This document shows positions 16,207 to 24,607 of a stretch of DNA of 64,000 nt, in pieces. The DNA is from Psychromonas sp. psych-6C06 (GTDB lineage: Bacteria; Pseudomonadota; Gammaproteobacteria; Enterobacterales; Psychromonadaceae), in NCBI RefSeq assembly GCF_002835465.1, contig NZ_PIZM01000001.1, positions 434,001 through 498,000 on the forward strand, read 5' to 3'. Made by a program: the position numbers and the translations under genes. Below the pieces are notes generated by a model. It did not search any database. It was given only the letters and a program-made list of their open reading frames with translations, and was not told the origin of the DNA. Positions within the stretch are counted from its first letter, which is position 1. Each line of letters begins with the position of its first letter.

Positions 16207-16806
16207 ATGCACCCTGAACTCTATTTTATTTATGATTCACACTGTCCGTGGAGTTATGCCACAAGTCCATTAGTGAAAGCCTTGAGTGAGTCTTTCACTG
16301 AAATGGAGATACATCATTGGCATTGTGCTCACTATAACGGCACTGATAGTGCCGGCTTCCTGCAAATAAAAGAGGTCGAAAAACAAAGTGCTCAACAGTT
16401 TGGTCAGGAGCATATGCGTTATGCGGATAGTCCTAAAGACAGCACCATGACCGCTAATTTTATGGCATGGTTGCAGAGTAAACAGCCTGAAAAAGTCTTA
16501 CCTGTTTTAGAGGCACTTCAACATGCTCATTTTATTGAAGGAAACCCATTTGGCTGCAAGAATGATTTTAAAGGCCTCATCGATACATTTAAATTATCAC
16601 CCTCTAATAAAGTGTTTAATGAAACATTAAGCAATGAAGCGCAGTATCAACAATCTGATATTCAAGAGCTTCAGGCATTTATGCAAACCAGTGCATTCCC
16701 TGCGTTATTGCTGACCTACGGAGACAACGCAATTTTGTTAGAGCATGCACGTTATTTGAAAAAGCCACAGGATTTAGTAAAAGAGGTGCATAAATTACTG
16801 GCATAA
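16207..16806 (+). CDS. DsbA-like thioredoxin-fold protein with a CPWS site
   Basis: This is a cytoplasmic 199-residue thioredoxin-fold protein of the DsbA/2-hydroxychromene isomerase superfamily. It opens with FIYDSHCPWSYATSPLV, where the classical CxxC active site is CPWS, so only one cysteine remains. Downstream the AHFIEGNPF segment and the cis-Pro region (SAFPALLLTYGD) are present. With one cysteine, it could act in glutathione-dependent reduction or isomerisation rather than dithiol oxidation. It has no signal peptide. It begins 62 bases after the lactonase gene. Confidence 0.78.
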   Translation: MHPELYFIYDSHCPWSYATSPLVKALSESFTEMEIHHWHCAHYNGTDSAGFLQIKEVEKQSAQQFGQEHMRYADSPKDSTMTANFMAWLQSKQPEKVLPVLEALQHAHFIEGNPFGCKNDFKGLIDTFKLSPSNKVFNETLSNEAQYQQSDIQELQAFMQTSAFPALLLTYGDNAILLEHARYLKKPQDLVKEVHKLLA

Positions 16807-16906
16807 ATAAACATAATTAACAATTATTAACAATCGATGCGCTTAATGTGCCATCGTAATAACCGTTCAATACATCGATTGGGTTGCTAATAAGGAGTAT
16901 TGCTTC

Positions 16907-17512
16907 ATGGAAAAGTTGTTCTTTCTCTTAATTTTCTTAGTGGTTGGCTGTACGCCACAAGTTGTAGATATGACCAATGGCAGTACACCACAAAAATTTG
17001 ATCTCGCCGACCCAGAAGGTGATGGCGTGATTAACGCTCGTGATGATTGTTTGCAAACAGAGACAGGTTGGCAAGTAGATAATAGTGGTTGCCACAGTGA
17101 AACCATTTATACTGTTAGGCACGAATTGGTTGTTAATTTTGAAACTAATTCATCCATCGTTAGCCACAATTATTTCCCTGATATTGAGGGGCTTGCAAAT
17201 TTTATGAAAAAGTATAATGAGGCAGATGTCACCATTGAAGGCCATACCAGTATTCGTGGCAGTAAGTCTTATAATGATAGGCTTTCACAGCAACGTGCTG
17301 AAGCGATTAAAGAGATATTAGTGACTCAGTATGCAATTGATGAATCTCGCATTAGTGCAATAGGTTATGGATTCTCAAGTCTATTACTCGAGGGAGATGA
17401 TGAGTATATTCATGCTAGGAATCGTCGCATTGTTGCTGAAATTACTAGTGAAGAACATATTCCAAATCAAAAGTGGACCATTTATAGTGTTGAACAACCC
17501 TCGCAAGAGTAA
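16907..17512 (+). CDS. OmpA-family lipoprotein
   Basis: The 201-residue lipoprotein has the lipobox VVGC at its N terminus. A short TSP3/calcium-like motif (DPEGDGVINARDDC, about 35-50) follows, then an OmpA C-terminal domain with INFET-type strand VNFETNSS, VTIEGHTSIRGSKSYNDRLSQQR and ARNRRIVAEI. It should anchor in the outer membrane and bind peptidoglycan through the conserved Asp/Arg positions (NDRLS, NRRI). It resembles Pal/OprF C-terminal modules but is not Pal of the tol operon, since no tol genes are near. A terminator follows the stop. Confidence 0.85.
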   Translation: MEKLFFLLIFLVVGCTPQVVDMTNGSTPQKFDLADPEGDGVINARDDCLQTETGWQVDNSGCHSETIYTVRHELVVNFETNSSIVSHNYFPDIEGLANFMKKYNEADVTIEGHTSIRGSKSYNDRLSQQRAEAIKEILVTQYAIDESRISAIGYGFSSLLLEGDDEYIHARNRRIVAEITSEEHIPNQKWTIYSVEQPSQE

Positions 17513-17553
17513 TATTATTTTGTTCATCCATATATTAAGTATTTATTCGATAT

Positions 17554-17576
17554 AGGCGCTTTAAGCGCCTTTTTTT
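17554..17576 (+). terminator. Rho-independent terminator of the OmpA lipoprotein gene
   Basis: GGCGCTT and AAGCGCC form the stem, followed by T8. The next start codon lies only 12 bases beyond the T run. Confidence 0.85.
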
Positions 17577-17587
17577 AAGGCAAGTTA

Positions 17588-18148
17588 ATGAAAGCAATTG
17601 ATGAAACAAATTACGGCCCACTAAGTGATTTAATTGGAACATGGGAAGGTAACAGAGGCGAAGATATTGCACCTGAGCCGTCGGGTACAGAGGTTAACAG
17701 TTATTATGAGACCATTGAATTTAAAGGACTCGGTGAAACAGAAAATGCTGAATCACAACTGCTAAGTGTGATCGTTTACTCTCAAGAAGTACGACGTAAT
17801 AGTTCCGGGAAACTGATCCATCATGAAACGGGTTATTGGCTTTGGGAGCAGGGCAGTGATACGGTGATGCACTCTTTAACTATTCCGCGTGGCATGTGTG
17901 TTTTAGCCGCTGGCGGTTTTGAGAAAACAGCGTCAAGCGCTACGTTGAATGTAGAGGCAAGTATTGATGAGCAAGATTGGCAGATTATACAGAGCCCATT
18001 TATGGTCAAAAAAGCTAAACTAAGCGCCTATTCTCAGCAGGTAAATATTAGTAAAGATCAACTGAGTTACACACAAACGATGTTACTAGATATTTACGGT
18101 AAGTCTTTTGAGCATACCGATAAAAACGTGTTAACACGCACCGATTAA
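17588..18148 (+). CDS. Heme-binding beta-barrel (nitrobindin/THAP4-like) protein
   Basis: The 186-residue cytoplasmic protein resembles the FABP-like ten-strand barrel family. The signature LIGTWEGNRGEDIAP near the N terminus corresponds to the conserved GxWxGxG loop, and HETGYWLWE, then SLTIPRGMCVLAAGG match later strands. Nitrobindins bind ferric heme and interact with NO or peroxynitrite; the axial His near the C terminus cannot be assigned by eye here, so heme binding is inferred. SD AAGG precedes the ATG directly behind an upstream terminator, leaving little space for a promoter. A strong bidirectional terminator ends the gene. Confidence 0.75.
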   Translation: MKAIDETNYGPLSDLIGTWEGNRGEDIAPEPSGTEVNSYYETIEFKGLGETENAESQLLSVIVYSQEVRRNSSGKLIHHETGYWLWEQGSDTVMHSLTIPRGMCVLAAGGFEKTASSATLNVEASIDEQDWQIIQSPFMVKKAKLSAYSQQVNISKDQLSYTQTMLLDIYGKSFEHTDKNVLTRTD

Positions 18149-18154
18149 ATAACA

Positions 18155-18194
18155 GGTATAAAAAAGGCGAAACTACATTCGCCTTTTTTATACC
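18155..18194. terminator. Bidirectional terminator between convergent genes
   Basis: This is a perfect 17-bp stem, GGTATAAAAAAGGCGAA with its complement, and a six-base loop. A-run and T-run arms make it work in both directions, for the nitrobindin-like gene (+) and the DUF2069 gene (-). Confidence 0.92.
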
Positions 18195-18217
18195 TTTACC
18201 ATCTCTTTCTAGGTTTA

Positions 18218-18610
18218 TCACTTCTTCTTTTTGCGAATACTTAAGCCTAGTTCCTGACCACGGTATTTGGCAAAATAGATATTACCCATTAAAAATACGC
18301 TTGCAAAAATAAGCTCTAGTATCCCCATCGCCAACTCCATGCTTATCGCATCCAGGTAAGCACTATAGATGATAACTATTGCATGCATCATATATAGCAA
18401 TGCGAGAAAACCACACCACGCAAAGGTATAAGGATTACCTTGAAGAATACCTTTTAATGGAAAAAGTAATGGAATGAACCAAATACTGACCACTAACCAG
18501 GGGCTAACCCCTAATAGTGGTGGCGATAACCAAAGGTGCCAAATTGGGATAAGCAGTAAGAGTGAAAAATATCCCACTCTCGCCATTAATTTATAATGCT
18601 GAGTTTCCAT
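18218..18610 (-). CDS. DUF2069 inner-membrane protein
   Basis: The 130-residue protein has four predicted membrane helices and the family features PIWHLWLSPP and GNPYTFAWCGFLALLYMMHA; it ends in a basic tail (RKKKK). DUF2069 proteins have no known function but are commonly found beside arsC-like genes in gammaproteobacteria, as here (five bases downstream of the arsC-like stop). It is the last gene of the leftward run ycgL-mltB-ycgN-arsC-DUF2069. Confidence 0.83.
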   Translation of the reverse strand: METQHYKLMARVGYFSLLLLIPIWHLWLSPPLLGVSPWLVVSIWFIPLLFPLKGILQGNPYTFAWCGFLALLYMMHAIVIIYSAYLDAISMELAMGILELIFASVFLMGNIYFAKYRGQELGLSIRKKKK

Positions 18611-18615
18611 GGCCG

Positions 18616-18966
18616 TTAAATAATTTCTAAAACAGATTCAGGCGGACGACCAATTCTTGCTTGCCCGTTGGCTAACACGATAGGGCGCTCAATTAATTTT
18701 GGATTGTCCAGCATCGCTTGTAAAAGTTTTGCTTCATCTTCTTCTGTTTTTAGTTGCAACTCTTTATAAACCGCCTCTCCGGTACGCATTAATTGACGTG
18801 CAGAAGTGAACCCCAACAACGTGATGATATGGTTAAGCTCTGCTAATGTCGGTGGCGTTTGTAAATAGTTAACAATGTTTAGTTGTTCTGTTTTATCTTC
18901 AATCAGTGCTAATGTCGCACGACTTTTTGAGCAACGGTTATTATGGTAAATAGTAATGTCGGTCAT
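18616..18966 (-). CDS. ArsC-family reductase (YfgD-like)
   Basis: This is a 116-residue thioredoxin-fold protein of the glutaredoxin-dependent arsenate reductase family. The active-site Cys lies in YHNNRCSKSRATLALI, and the trio of arginines expected in the family is partly visible (ARQLMRTGE, IERPIVL, ARIGRPPE). It is likelier the chromosomal YfgD type than a dedicated arsenic-resistance ArsC, since no arsB or arsR is near. Arsenate reduction is inferred by family only. It sits within the ycgL-DUF2069 run. Confidence 0.87.
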   Translation of the reverse strand: MTDITIYHNNRCSKSRATLALIEDKTEQLNIVNYLQTPPTLAELNHIITLLGFTSARQLMRTGEAVYKELQLKTEEDEAKLLQAMLDNPKLIERPIVLANGQARIGRPPESVLEII

Positions 18967-18976
18967 GTTTAATCCT

Positions 18977-19417
18977 TTATTCTGCAGGCCAAGTTACGAT
19001 GTAGTCTTCTAAATTATCTGGGTCAATCGCGCTTTCAGAGATGATCTTGCCACGAATTGAGAAGCCCCCTTTGTGCATCGCTGATTTACTGCCGGTGATA
19101 AGTGGATGCCAAACTGGAAGTGGTTTATCTTCAACGAGTAAACGGTAAGCGCAGCTGGCCGGTAGCCAGTGAAACTGATCAATATCATCCAGTGACACTT
19201 TTACACAGTCTTTTACAATTTTAAAACGCTTATCGTATTTACGGCATTGGCAAGTTTTAGTATGTAAAAGGTGGCAAGATACATTAGTGAAATGTAACTC
19301 TTCAGTATCGTCATCGATAATCTTATTCAGGCAACACTTACCACAGCCATCACAGAGTGATTCCCACTCTGTTTGATTCATTTGTGCTAAGGTTTTCTCT
19401 TCCCAAAAATTGCTCAT
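18977..19417 (-). CDS. ycgN: YcgN family cysteine-cluster protein (UPF0260)
   Basis: The 146-residue protein carries the YcgN cysteine pattern CDGCGKCCLNK, followed by CHLLHTKTCQCRKY and VKDC, consistent with a metal or iron-sulfur site. Its function is unknown. In gammaproteobacteria ycgN is usually next to ycgL and downstream of the minCDE region, and the same neighbourhood is seen here. It lies 20 bases downstream of the mltB-like gene on the same strand. Confidence 0.9.
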   Translation of the reverse strand: MSNFWEEKTLAQMNQTEWESLCDGCGKCCLNKIIDDDTEELHFTNVSCHLLHTKTCQCRKYDKRFKIVKDCVKVSLDDIDQFHWLPASCAYRLLVEDKPLPVWHPLITGSKSAMHKGGFSIRGKIISESAIDPDNLEDYIVTWPAE

Positions 19418-19437
19418 GTGTTAGTTACTCTAATTAA

Positions 19438-20448
19438 TTAGTCTTTTTCTGGGCTAATACGTGGGTATTTTATACGCTCAGAAAGGTAGCTTACCGCCGT
19501 TGCAAAATAGTATGAACGGTTCCAATGCATTAATACTTCGTAGTTGTTGTAAGCGAGGTAAACACGGCCAGAGGCATCATCAGGAATAACAATTGATGCA
19601 TTCATATCTACTTTAGGTAATGCGCTACCATCAAAACGGCGTACACCAATTGCTTGCCATTCTGCGAGCGTTTTTTTCTTTTTGATGCCTGCAAGTTCAG
19701 TATCAAAATCTTCAGGAATTAATACTTGTCGTCCCCAAGTTTCACTGTCATCCCAACCTTCTGTTTTAAGGTAGTTAGCCGCAGAGGCAAATACGTCTGC
19801 ATAGTTATTCCAAATGTCTTTTTTTCCATCACCGTCATAATCAACGGCATAGTTGAGGTACGAGGTCGGCATAAACTGTACTTGGCCCATCGCGCCGGCC
19901 CATGAACCGATAAATTTATCTTGCTCAATATGACCTTCGTCTAAAATCGTTAAGGCTGCAAAAAGTTGCTTTTTAAACAGCGTTTCACGACGACCCTCAT
20001 AAGCCATGGTGGTTAAAGAAGAGATAATATAATGACGACCAGTTAACCTGCCAAAGTTTGTTTCGATGCCCCATAATGCGACGATAAATCGAGGTTGAAC
20101 GCCGTACTCTTTACCAATTTTATGTAATAAGTGGTAATGTTTTTTATAGGCTTCGCGTGCCTGCTTAATTTTCCAGTCTGGCACAGCACGTGGAATATAA
20201 GTATCTAATGTAAGCTTAAATTCTGGTTGCTCTTTATCGGATTTGACACTGCGTTGTAAAAACTCAACGTTTTCAAAAGCACTATTAACAACACTAGGGT
20301 CGATGCCTTTTTCAATCGCCTCACTTTTTAATGCGGTTACATATTGTTCAAAAGAGACTTTCTCTTTTTGAATTTCAGTATCGTTAGCACTTACGGTTAA
20401 CGATGAGAGTAACAGGGTCGAAAGGGTAAAAAATTTAGTCAGTTTCAT
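19438..20448 (-). CDS. mltB: Membrane-associated/periplasmic lytic murein transglycosylase B family
   Basis: This 336-residue MltB/Slt35-family enzyme cuts peptidoglycan to 1,6-anhydro muropeptides. The catalytic Glu is residue 129 in LWGIETNFGRLTG; SWAGAMGQVQFMPTSYL and the DYDGDGKKDIWNN calcium/EF-like loop follow. The N terminus is a signal peptide (LLLSSLTVSANDT) cleaved near residue 21. It lacks a lipobox Cys, unlike E. coli MltB, so a soluble periplasmic form is likely. Its start overlaps ycgL by 14 bases, suggesting coupled translation. Confidence 0.88.
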   Translation of the reverse strand: MKLTKFFTLSTLLLSSLTVSANDTEIQKEKVSFEQYVTALKSEAIEKGIDPSVVNSAFENVEFLQRSVKSDKEQPEFKLTLDTYIPRAVPDWKIKQAREAYKKHYHLLHKIGKEYGVQPRFIVALWGIETNFGRLTGRHYIISSLTTMAYEGRRETLFKKQLFAALTILDEGHIEQDKFIGSWAGAMGQVQFMPTSYLNYAVDYDGDGKKDIWNNYADVFASAANYLKTEGWDDSETWGRQVLIPEDFDTELAGIKKKKTLAEWQAIGVRRFDGSALPKVDMNASIVIPDDASGRVYLAYNNYEVLMHWNRSYYFATAVSYLSERIKYPRISPEKD

Positions 20449-20734
20449 TAAATGCCTCTAATTGTTTTTTGCGCCACGTTTTATGCTCTTTTAAGTAGTC
20501 AACGGGAGGTGGAGGAAGTTGCAAAAAATAGCCATCTTTTTGTATCGCATCAAGAACGGAATTAGCATCGATGATTGCTAGCTCGGTATCAGGTTTGATA
20601 TTTAATAGACTAACAAGTTGCGGTGGACCAAATTGAGTAAGTAATGGATCAGGAACTGGGGCAAAGTCATCTCTTTTTGCAATGTAAAGATAAGTTTGTG
20701 ATTTTCGAATACTTTTATATACAGCACATAACAT
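20435..20734 (-). CDS. ycgL: YcgL domain protein
   Basis: The 99-residue protein has the YcgL signature MLCAVYKSIRKSQTYLYI at the N terminus and DGYFLQLPPPP in the middle. Its biochemical role is unknown. The ycgL-ycgN linkage and position divergent from minC are conserved among gammaproteobacteria. It is the first gene of the leftward operon, so the promoter should lie in the 126 bases shared with minC. Confidence 0.92.
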   Translation of the reverse strand: MLCAVYKSIRKSQTYLYIAKRDDFAPVPDPLLTQFGPPQLVSLLNIKPDTELAIIDANSVLDAIQKDGYFLQLPPPPVDYLKEHKTWRKKQLEAFNETD

Positions 20735-20860
20735 AATACTAATGAAGCCCTTTGCTTGCCTAATAAGAATTCAGACTATAACATGCAATCTGTTTTAAAT
20801 TTTATAGAAATTGGCTGAAATTTACATCAAAATTGTTTTCTTTAAAGAGATAGAGGTGGT

Positions 20861-21598
20861 ATGACACTAAAATCGTTAAATTTTTCTTTGTTAGTGGTTA
20901 CAGTAGAAGATGAGGATCTTTCTCTGTTAGCTGATGAGTTAAATAAAAAACGTATAATGGCTCCAGATTTTTTTCAAAATGCCCCTGTGGTTGTACGAGT
21001 TGAAGAGGGAACTTCAAATTTAGATTTTTTACGGATAAAAGAGATCGTCACCGAGCAAGGGTTCATTTTAGCGGGCTTGACGGGAGAGTTATCAGATTCA
21101 CAAAAAGCATCTTTACACACTGAAAAAATAGCCTTTTTACGAAGCTCTAAACGCTTAGTGAATAAGCAGGTTGAAATAGAAGAAAAACCAGCGCAAGTGG
21201 TTACAGAAAAGGTAGTGGAAGAGGTTGCAACTTTTGTTGTGAATGAAGTAAAAACAAAAATTATTAAAGGTAGAGTTCGTTCAGGTCAGCAAATTTATGC
21301 GAAAGAGTCTGACTTAGTGATTAATGGTGATGTTAGTGCTGGCGCTGAAGTAATTGCTGATGGCAATATTCATATTTATGGCGCACTTCGTGGCCGTGCT
21401 TTAGCCGGCGCGATGGGTGATCAAACCGCATCTGTGTTTTGCCATATTTTGGCACCAGAGTTAGTCTCTATTGCAGGCGTCTATAAATTAAGTGAAGCCT
21501 TACCTACTGAATTTATTAATAAAAGCAGCATTGTTTCATTAGAAAATGAACAACTTGTATTAGATAACTTAAATTTAAGTACAATTAAGGAAATATAA
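20861..21598 (+). CDS. minC: Septum site-determining protein MinC
   Basis: MinC inhibits FtsZ assembly away from midcell, guided by MinD. The 245-residue product has the N-terminal inhibitor domain (1 to about 105), a Val/Glu-rich linker (about 106-135) and the C-terminal beta-helix domain (VRSGQQIYAKESDLVINGDVS split by position, then GNIHIYGALRGRALAG) that binds MinD. Its stop overlaps the minD start (TAATG). The start ATG follows GAGGTGGT. Confidence 0.97.
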   Translation: MTLKSLNFSLLVVTVEDEDLSLLADELNKKRIMAPDFFQNAPVVVRVEEGTSNLDFLRIKEIVTEQGFILAGLTGELSDSQKASLHTEKIAFLRSSKRLVNKQVEIEEKPAQVVTEKVVEEVATFVVNEVKTKIIKGRVRSGQQIYAKESDLVINGDVSAGAEVIADGNIHIYGALRGRALAGAMGDQTASVFCHILAPELVSIAGVYKLSEALPTEFINKSSIVSLENEQLVLDNLNLSTIKEI

Positions 21599-22410
21599 TG
21601 GCAAAAGTAATTGTTGTCACATCGGGTAAAGGCGGTGTTGGTAAAACAACGAGTAGCGCAGCGATAGGTACTGGGCTAGCCTTAACAGGCGCTAAAACTG
21701 TTGTTATCGATTTCGATATTGGTTTGCGTAACCTCGACTTAATCATGGGATGTGAGCGCCGTGTTGTATATGACTTAATCAATGTCATCAACGGCGAAGC
21801 GAACCTACAGCAAGCGCTGGTTAAAGATAAACGAACGCCTGATCTTTATATTTTACCTGCTTCGCAAACACGCAATAAAGATGCATTAACTAAAGAAGGT
21901 GTTGAAAAAGTAATTAATGATCTCAAAGCTGATGGTTTTGAGTATATTATTTGTGATTCACCAGCTGGTATTGAGCAGGGGGCGATGATGGCGCTCTATT
22001 TTGCTGATGAAGCCATAGTGACAACTAACCCAGAAGTTTCATCGGTACGTGATTCAGATAGAATAACGGGTATGCTTTCAAGTAAATCACAACGTTCAGA
22101 GCAACAGCTTCCACCTGTGAAGGTTCATCTATTGATTACACGTTACTGCCCTGAGCGGGTTGAACGTGAAGAGATGTTAAGTATTGATGATATTGATGAT
22201 CTGTTAGGTATTGACTTATTAGGAGTTATTCCTGAGTCACAGGAAGTGTTAAATGCTTCTAACTTGGGCGAACCAATTATTCTCAATAAAGAAAGCGAAG
22301 CAGGTAAAGCTTACCAAGATGCGGTAGATCGTTTACTTGGCATCGAACGTGAACTACGATTTGTTACATTTGAAAAGAAAGGTTTTTTAAGCCGTTTATT
22401 TGGAGTCTAA
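21598..22410 (+). CDS. minD: Septum site-determining ATPase MinD
   Basis: MinD is the membrane-cycling ATPase of the Min system that recruits MinC and is released by MinE. The 270-residue protein has the deviant Walker A GKGGVGKT at residues 10-17, FDIGLRNLDLIMGCERR, the SPAGIEQGA switch and the C-terminal amphipathic membrane helix KKGFLSRLFGV. It overlaps minC by one base and precedes minE. Confidence 0.98.
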   Translation: MAKVIVVTSGKGGVGKTTSSAAIGTGLALTGAKTVVIDFDIGLRNLDLIMGCERRVVYDLINVINGEANLQQALVKDKRTPDLYILPASQTRNKDALTKEGVEKVINDLKADGFEYIICDSPAGIEQGAMMALYFADEAIVTTNPEVSSVRDSDRITGMLSSKSQRSEQQLPPVKVHLLITRYCPERVEREEMLSIDDIDDLLGIDLLGVIPESQEVLNASNLGEPIILNKESEAGKAYQDAVDRLLGIERELRFVTFEKKGFLSRLFGV

Positions 22411-22411
22411 G

Positions 22412-22678
22412 ATGGGTTTGTTACAGTATTTTAGAAAAGAGACACCTAAAAAAGGCAGTGCAAAGCTGGCTAAAGATCGTTTGCAGATCATTGTTGCCCA
22501 TGAACACTCAAGTATGGCAAGTCCTGCATATTTACCTGAGTTACAACGTGAAATCGTGGCTGTTATTCGTAAGTATATGGATATTTCAGTGCAAGATGTT
22601 ACCTGTGAGTTCAGCGATAAAGCAGAAGATGATATGTCGGTGTTAGAGGTTAACGTTGCGTTACCTAAAAACAAATAA
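22412..22678 (+). CDS. minE: Cell division topological specificity factor MinE
   Basis: This 88-residue MinE starts at ATG 22412, one base after the minD stop, with GGAG at 22402-22405; an in-frame TTG at 22400 has no ribosome site. The N-terminal membrane/MinD-contact region (LLQYFRKETPKKGSA), the RLQIIVAHE strand and the dimerisation domain are all present. It stimulates MinD ATPase and drives pole-to-pole oscillation. Confidence 0.97.
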   Translation: MGLLQYFRKETPKKGSAKLAKDRLQIIVAHEHSSMASPAYLPELQREIVAVIRKYMDISVQDVTCEFSDKAEDDMSVLEVNVALPKNK

Positions 22679-22695
22679 CCGAAGATATTAATTTC

Positions 22696-22736
22696 CTAGA
22701 TTGGCGTTAGCATTCACTATGTTAACGCCAATCTAG
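22696..22736. terminator. Hairpin between minE and the convergent exported protein gene
   Basis: An 18-bp stem (CTAGATTGGCGTTAGCAT with its complement, one G-U pair) and a five-base loop. It overlaps the last codons of the leftward gene and can serve both transcripts, although T runs are weak. Confidence 0.65.
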
Positions 22737-23474
22737 CCAATATTGATAATCGATAATGACGCTTTCCGCCAGTGTTTCAATAAACTGTTCACTAGCAGAT
22801 CTTTGGCATTCTGGCGCGATAATTTCTGGTTCCGTCCACCCCGTTTCTTTATTTAAGTAATCTCGTTGATAGCCCCAAGTAGCGCAAGATAACAACTCAT
22901 CAAAACCAATCTCTCGTTGACACACTATACAAGTTTCAAATTCAACCCTTATATGTTCACCATCTATTCCATAACCATCAGAAACATATGGCGTATCGTA
23001 AATCGCTAAGGTGGAAGCTCGACTACTTTGTTTATCCCAAGGTTTATCGCTACTATCTAATGGGGTCAGGTGTGAATGATAGCCAAACTCTAAAGGTGCG
23101 TTATCGTAAAATGGAGATTCAAAAAAAGCGGGGATATCAACTTGCACCGGCTCTTCACCTATGTTTAATAAGCTATTGGTTTTGCGTACTTGTATTACTC
23201 GATATTTGTCACAGTTTGCTTTGTTGAGCGTGTTTAATTGACCTGCTTGATTATTAAAGAAATGAATTTCTACACCAATACCTGTTGCATCGTCACGTGG
23301 TATATACGATGCATTGCTGCGGCCGCTATGAAACCAAAACTCGGACAAAATTAACAGGCCTAGCTGTGTTTGCTTTTGATTTGAAACAGGGCATACCTTA
23401 CCAACTTCTAAAGCATCACAAACTGCGCCAGTGATGAGAATATAGATAACAAATACTTTGATGATCAATCGCAT
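22722..23474 (-). CDS. Exported protein of unknown function
   Basis: I do not recognise this 250-residue protein. It begins with a signal peptide (VFVIYILITGAVCDALE), and the mature part has seven cysteines, suggesting disulfides in the periplasm. Features include IPRDDATGIGVEIHFFNNQ, FGYHSHLTPLDSSDKPW and CIVCQREIGFDELLSCATWGY. The last third contains a CxxC. It stands alone between minE and the small FNR-site gene. Composition is like its neighbours, so there is no sign of recent transfer. Confidence 0.7.
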   Translation of the reverse strand: MRLIIKVFVIYILITGAVCDALEVGKVCPVSNQKQTQLGLLILSEFWFHSGRSNASYIPRDDATGIGVEIHFFNNQAGQLNTLNKANCDKYRVIQVRKTNSLLNIGEEPVQVDIPAFFESPFYDNAPLEFGYHSHLTPLDSSDKPWDKQSSRASTLAIYDTPYVSDGYGIDGEHIRVEFETCIVCQREIGFDELLSCATWGYQRDYLNKETGWTEPEIIAPECQRSASEQFIETLAESVIIDYQYWLDWR

Positions 23475-23607
23475 GGTTTCTCCTCATTAAAACAATTGTA
23501 GGATTGCCCTGTGAATAAGTGTAAAAATTGTGCCATTGTCATGAAAAATTAATAAATATCGTCTTAAATACTAGCTTGTCAAAATGGAATGTTTATAATG
23601 ACCGACA

Positions 23608-23621
23608 TTGATTTATATCAA
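23608..23621. promoter_or_regulatory. Perfect FNR-type binding site
   Basis: TTGAT-TTAT-ATCAA is an exact match to the FNR/Anr consensus TTGAT-N4-ATCAA. A good -10 (TATAAT, 23594-23599) lies just upstream, which would put the site over the start of transcription, a position typical of repression. The small gene starts 26 bases downstream. Confidence 0.7.
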
Positions 23622-23646
23622 TTTAACTAACCAAAGGAATATTACT

Positions 23647-23823
23647 ATGAACGTTGATCAACATATTAAAGTAGCACAGTGGCATTTAGAACAAGCTCGC
23701 TTACACGCAACAAGCGACCATGCTTGTGGTTGCCCACCTAATGCACACGATCAAAAAGCTATCGATGCAATTGAAGCTGGTCAAGTTAAAGAAGAGCTAA
23801 CTTGTACGCTTGATAAAGCTTAA
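23647..23823 (+). CDS. Small Cys/His-containing protein of unknown function
   Basis: This is a 58-residue soluble protein. I start it at ATG 23647 after AAAGGAAT; an earlier in-frame TTG would include the FNR site. The centre reads HATSDHACGCPPNAHDQKAI, with CGC flanked by histidines, which could bind a metal; a further Cys is near the end. I do not recognise a family. The strong terminator behind it and the FNR-type site in front indicate an independently regulated gene tied to oxygen supply. Confidence 0.75.
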   Translation: MNVDQHIKVAQWHLEQARLHATSDHACGCPPNAHDQKAIDAIEAGQVKEELTCTLDKA

Positions 23824-23861
23824 TAAGTTACTAATTACTTAGCGCTAACGAGCGGTAATAC

Positions 23862-23900
23862 AAAGCAGAGATAAGACAGCGATGTCGTCTCTGCTTTTTT
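23862..23900 (+). terminator. Rho-independent terminator of the small Cys protein gene
   Basis: AAAGCAGAGA pairs with TCTCTGCTTT, enclosing a second small GACA/TGTC stem; six T residues finish it. Confidence 0.88.
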
Positions 23901-24019
23901 GTTTGTATAATCAACTTAAATTATCCACCGATAACACTTTTCTCTTCTTCGCACTATTCTCTAGCAACTAACTATGTAAAAATAGCTTTTCTCATGACAA
24001 TGAAAATAGGTCGAATACA

Positions 24020-24595
24020 ATGAATCTTACCCTTATTAAAGATGAATTATTAGAAGCAGAAAAAGTGCTACAGGCATTTTTTAGCGATCAAACGAATTTA
24101 GAAAATATTGAACAAGCTGCCTGCGTTTTATCAGATGCCTTTAAACAGGAAGGTAAAGTCCTCTCTTGCGGTAATGGTGGTTCACACTGCGATGCAATGC
24201 ATTTTGCTGAAGAGTTAACAGGTCGTTACCGTGAACACCGTCCTTCATACCCTGCAATTGCAATCTCTGATGCAAGCCATATCTCCTGTGTTGGTAATGA
24301 TTACGGTTTTGATTCAATTTTTGCACGCTATCTTGAAGGGGTTGGCCGCAAAGGTGATGTTCTATTTTGCCTTTCTACCAGTGGCAACTCTGCTAATATT
24401 TTAAAAGCGATTGAAGTGGCTAAAAATAAAGGCATTAAGGTAATTGCTTTAACCGGTAAAGATGGTGGAAAAATGGCTGGCCTTGCTGATGTCGAAATTC
24501 GTGTTCCACATTTTGGTTTCGCGGATCGTATCCAAGAGATACACATCAAAATAATTCATATTTTGATTATGTTAATCGAAAAGAAAATGGCTTAA
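24020..24595 (+). CDS. gmhA: Phosphoheptose isomerase GmhA
   Basis: GmhA converts sedoheptulose 7-phosphate to D-glycero-D-manno-heptose 7-phosphate for LPS inner core. The 191-residue protein has the SIS-domain features [34 protein letters not shown] and [12 protein letters not shown]. The catalytic Glu and His sit in FAEELTGRY and [15 protein letters not shown]. It is followed 13 bases later by yafJ, a pairing conserved in Vibrio and E. coli. Confidence 0.96.
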   Translation: MNLTLIKDELLEAEKVLQAFFSDQTNLENIEQAACVLSDAFKQEGKVLSCGNGGSHCDAMHFAEELTGRYREHRPSYPAIAISDASHISCVGNDYGFDSIFARYLEGVGRKGDVLFCLSTSGNSANILKAIEVAKNKGIKVIALTGKDGGKMAGLADVEIRVPHFGFADRIQEIHIKIIHILIMLIEKKMA

Positions 24596-24607
24596 GGTTA
24601 GTTAACT

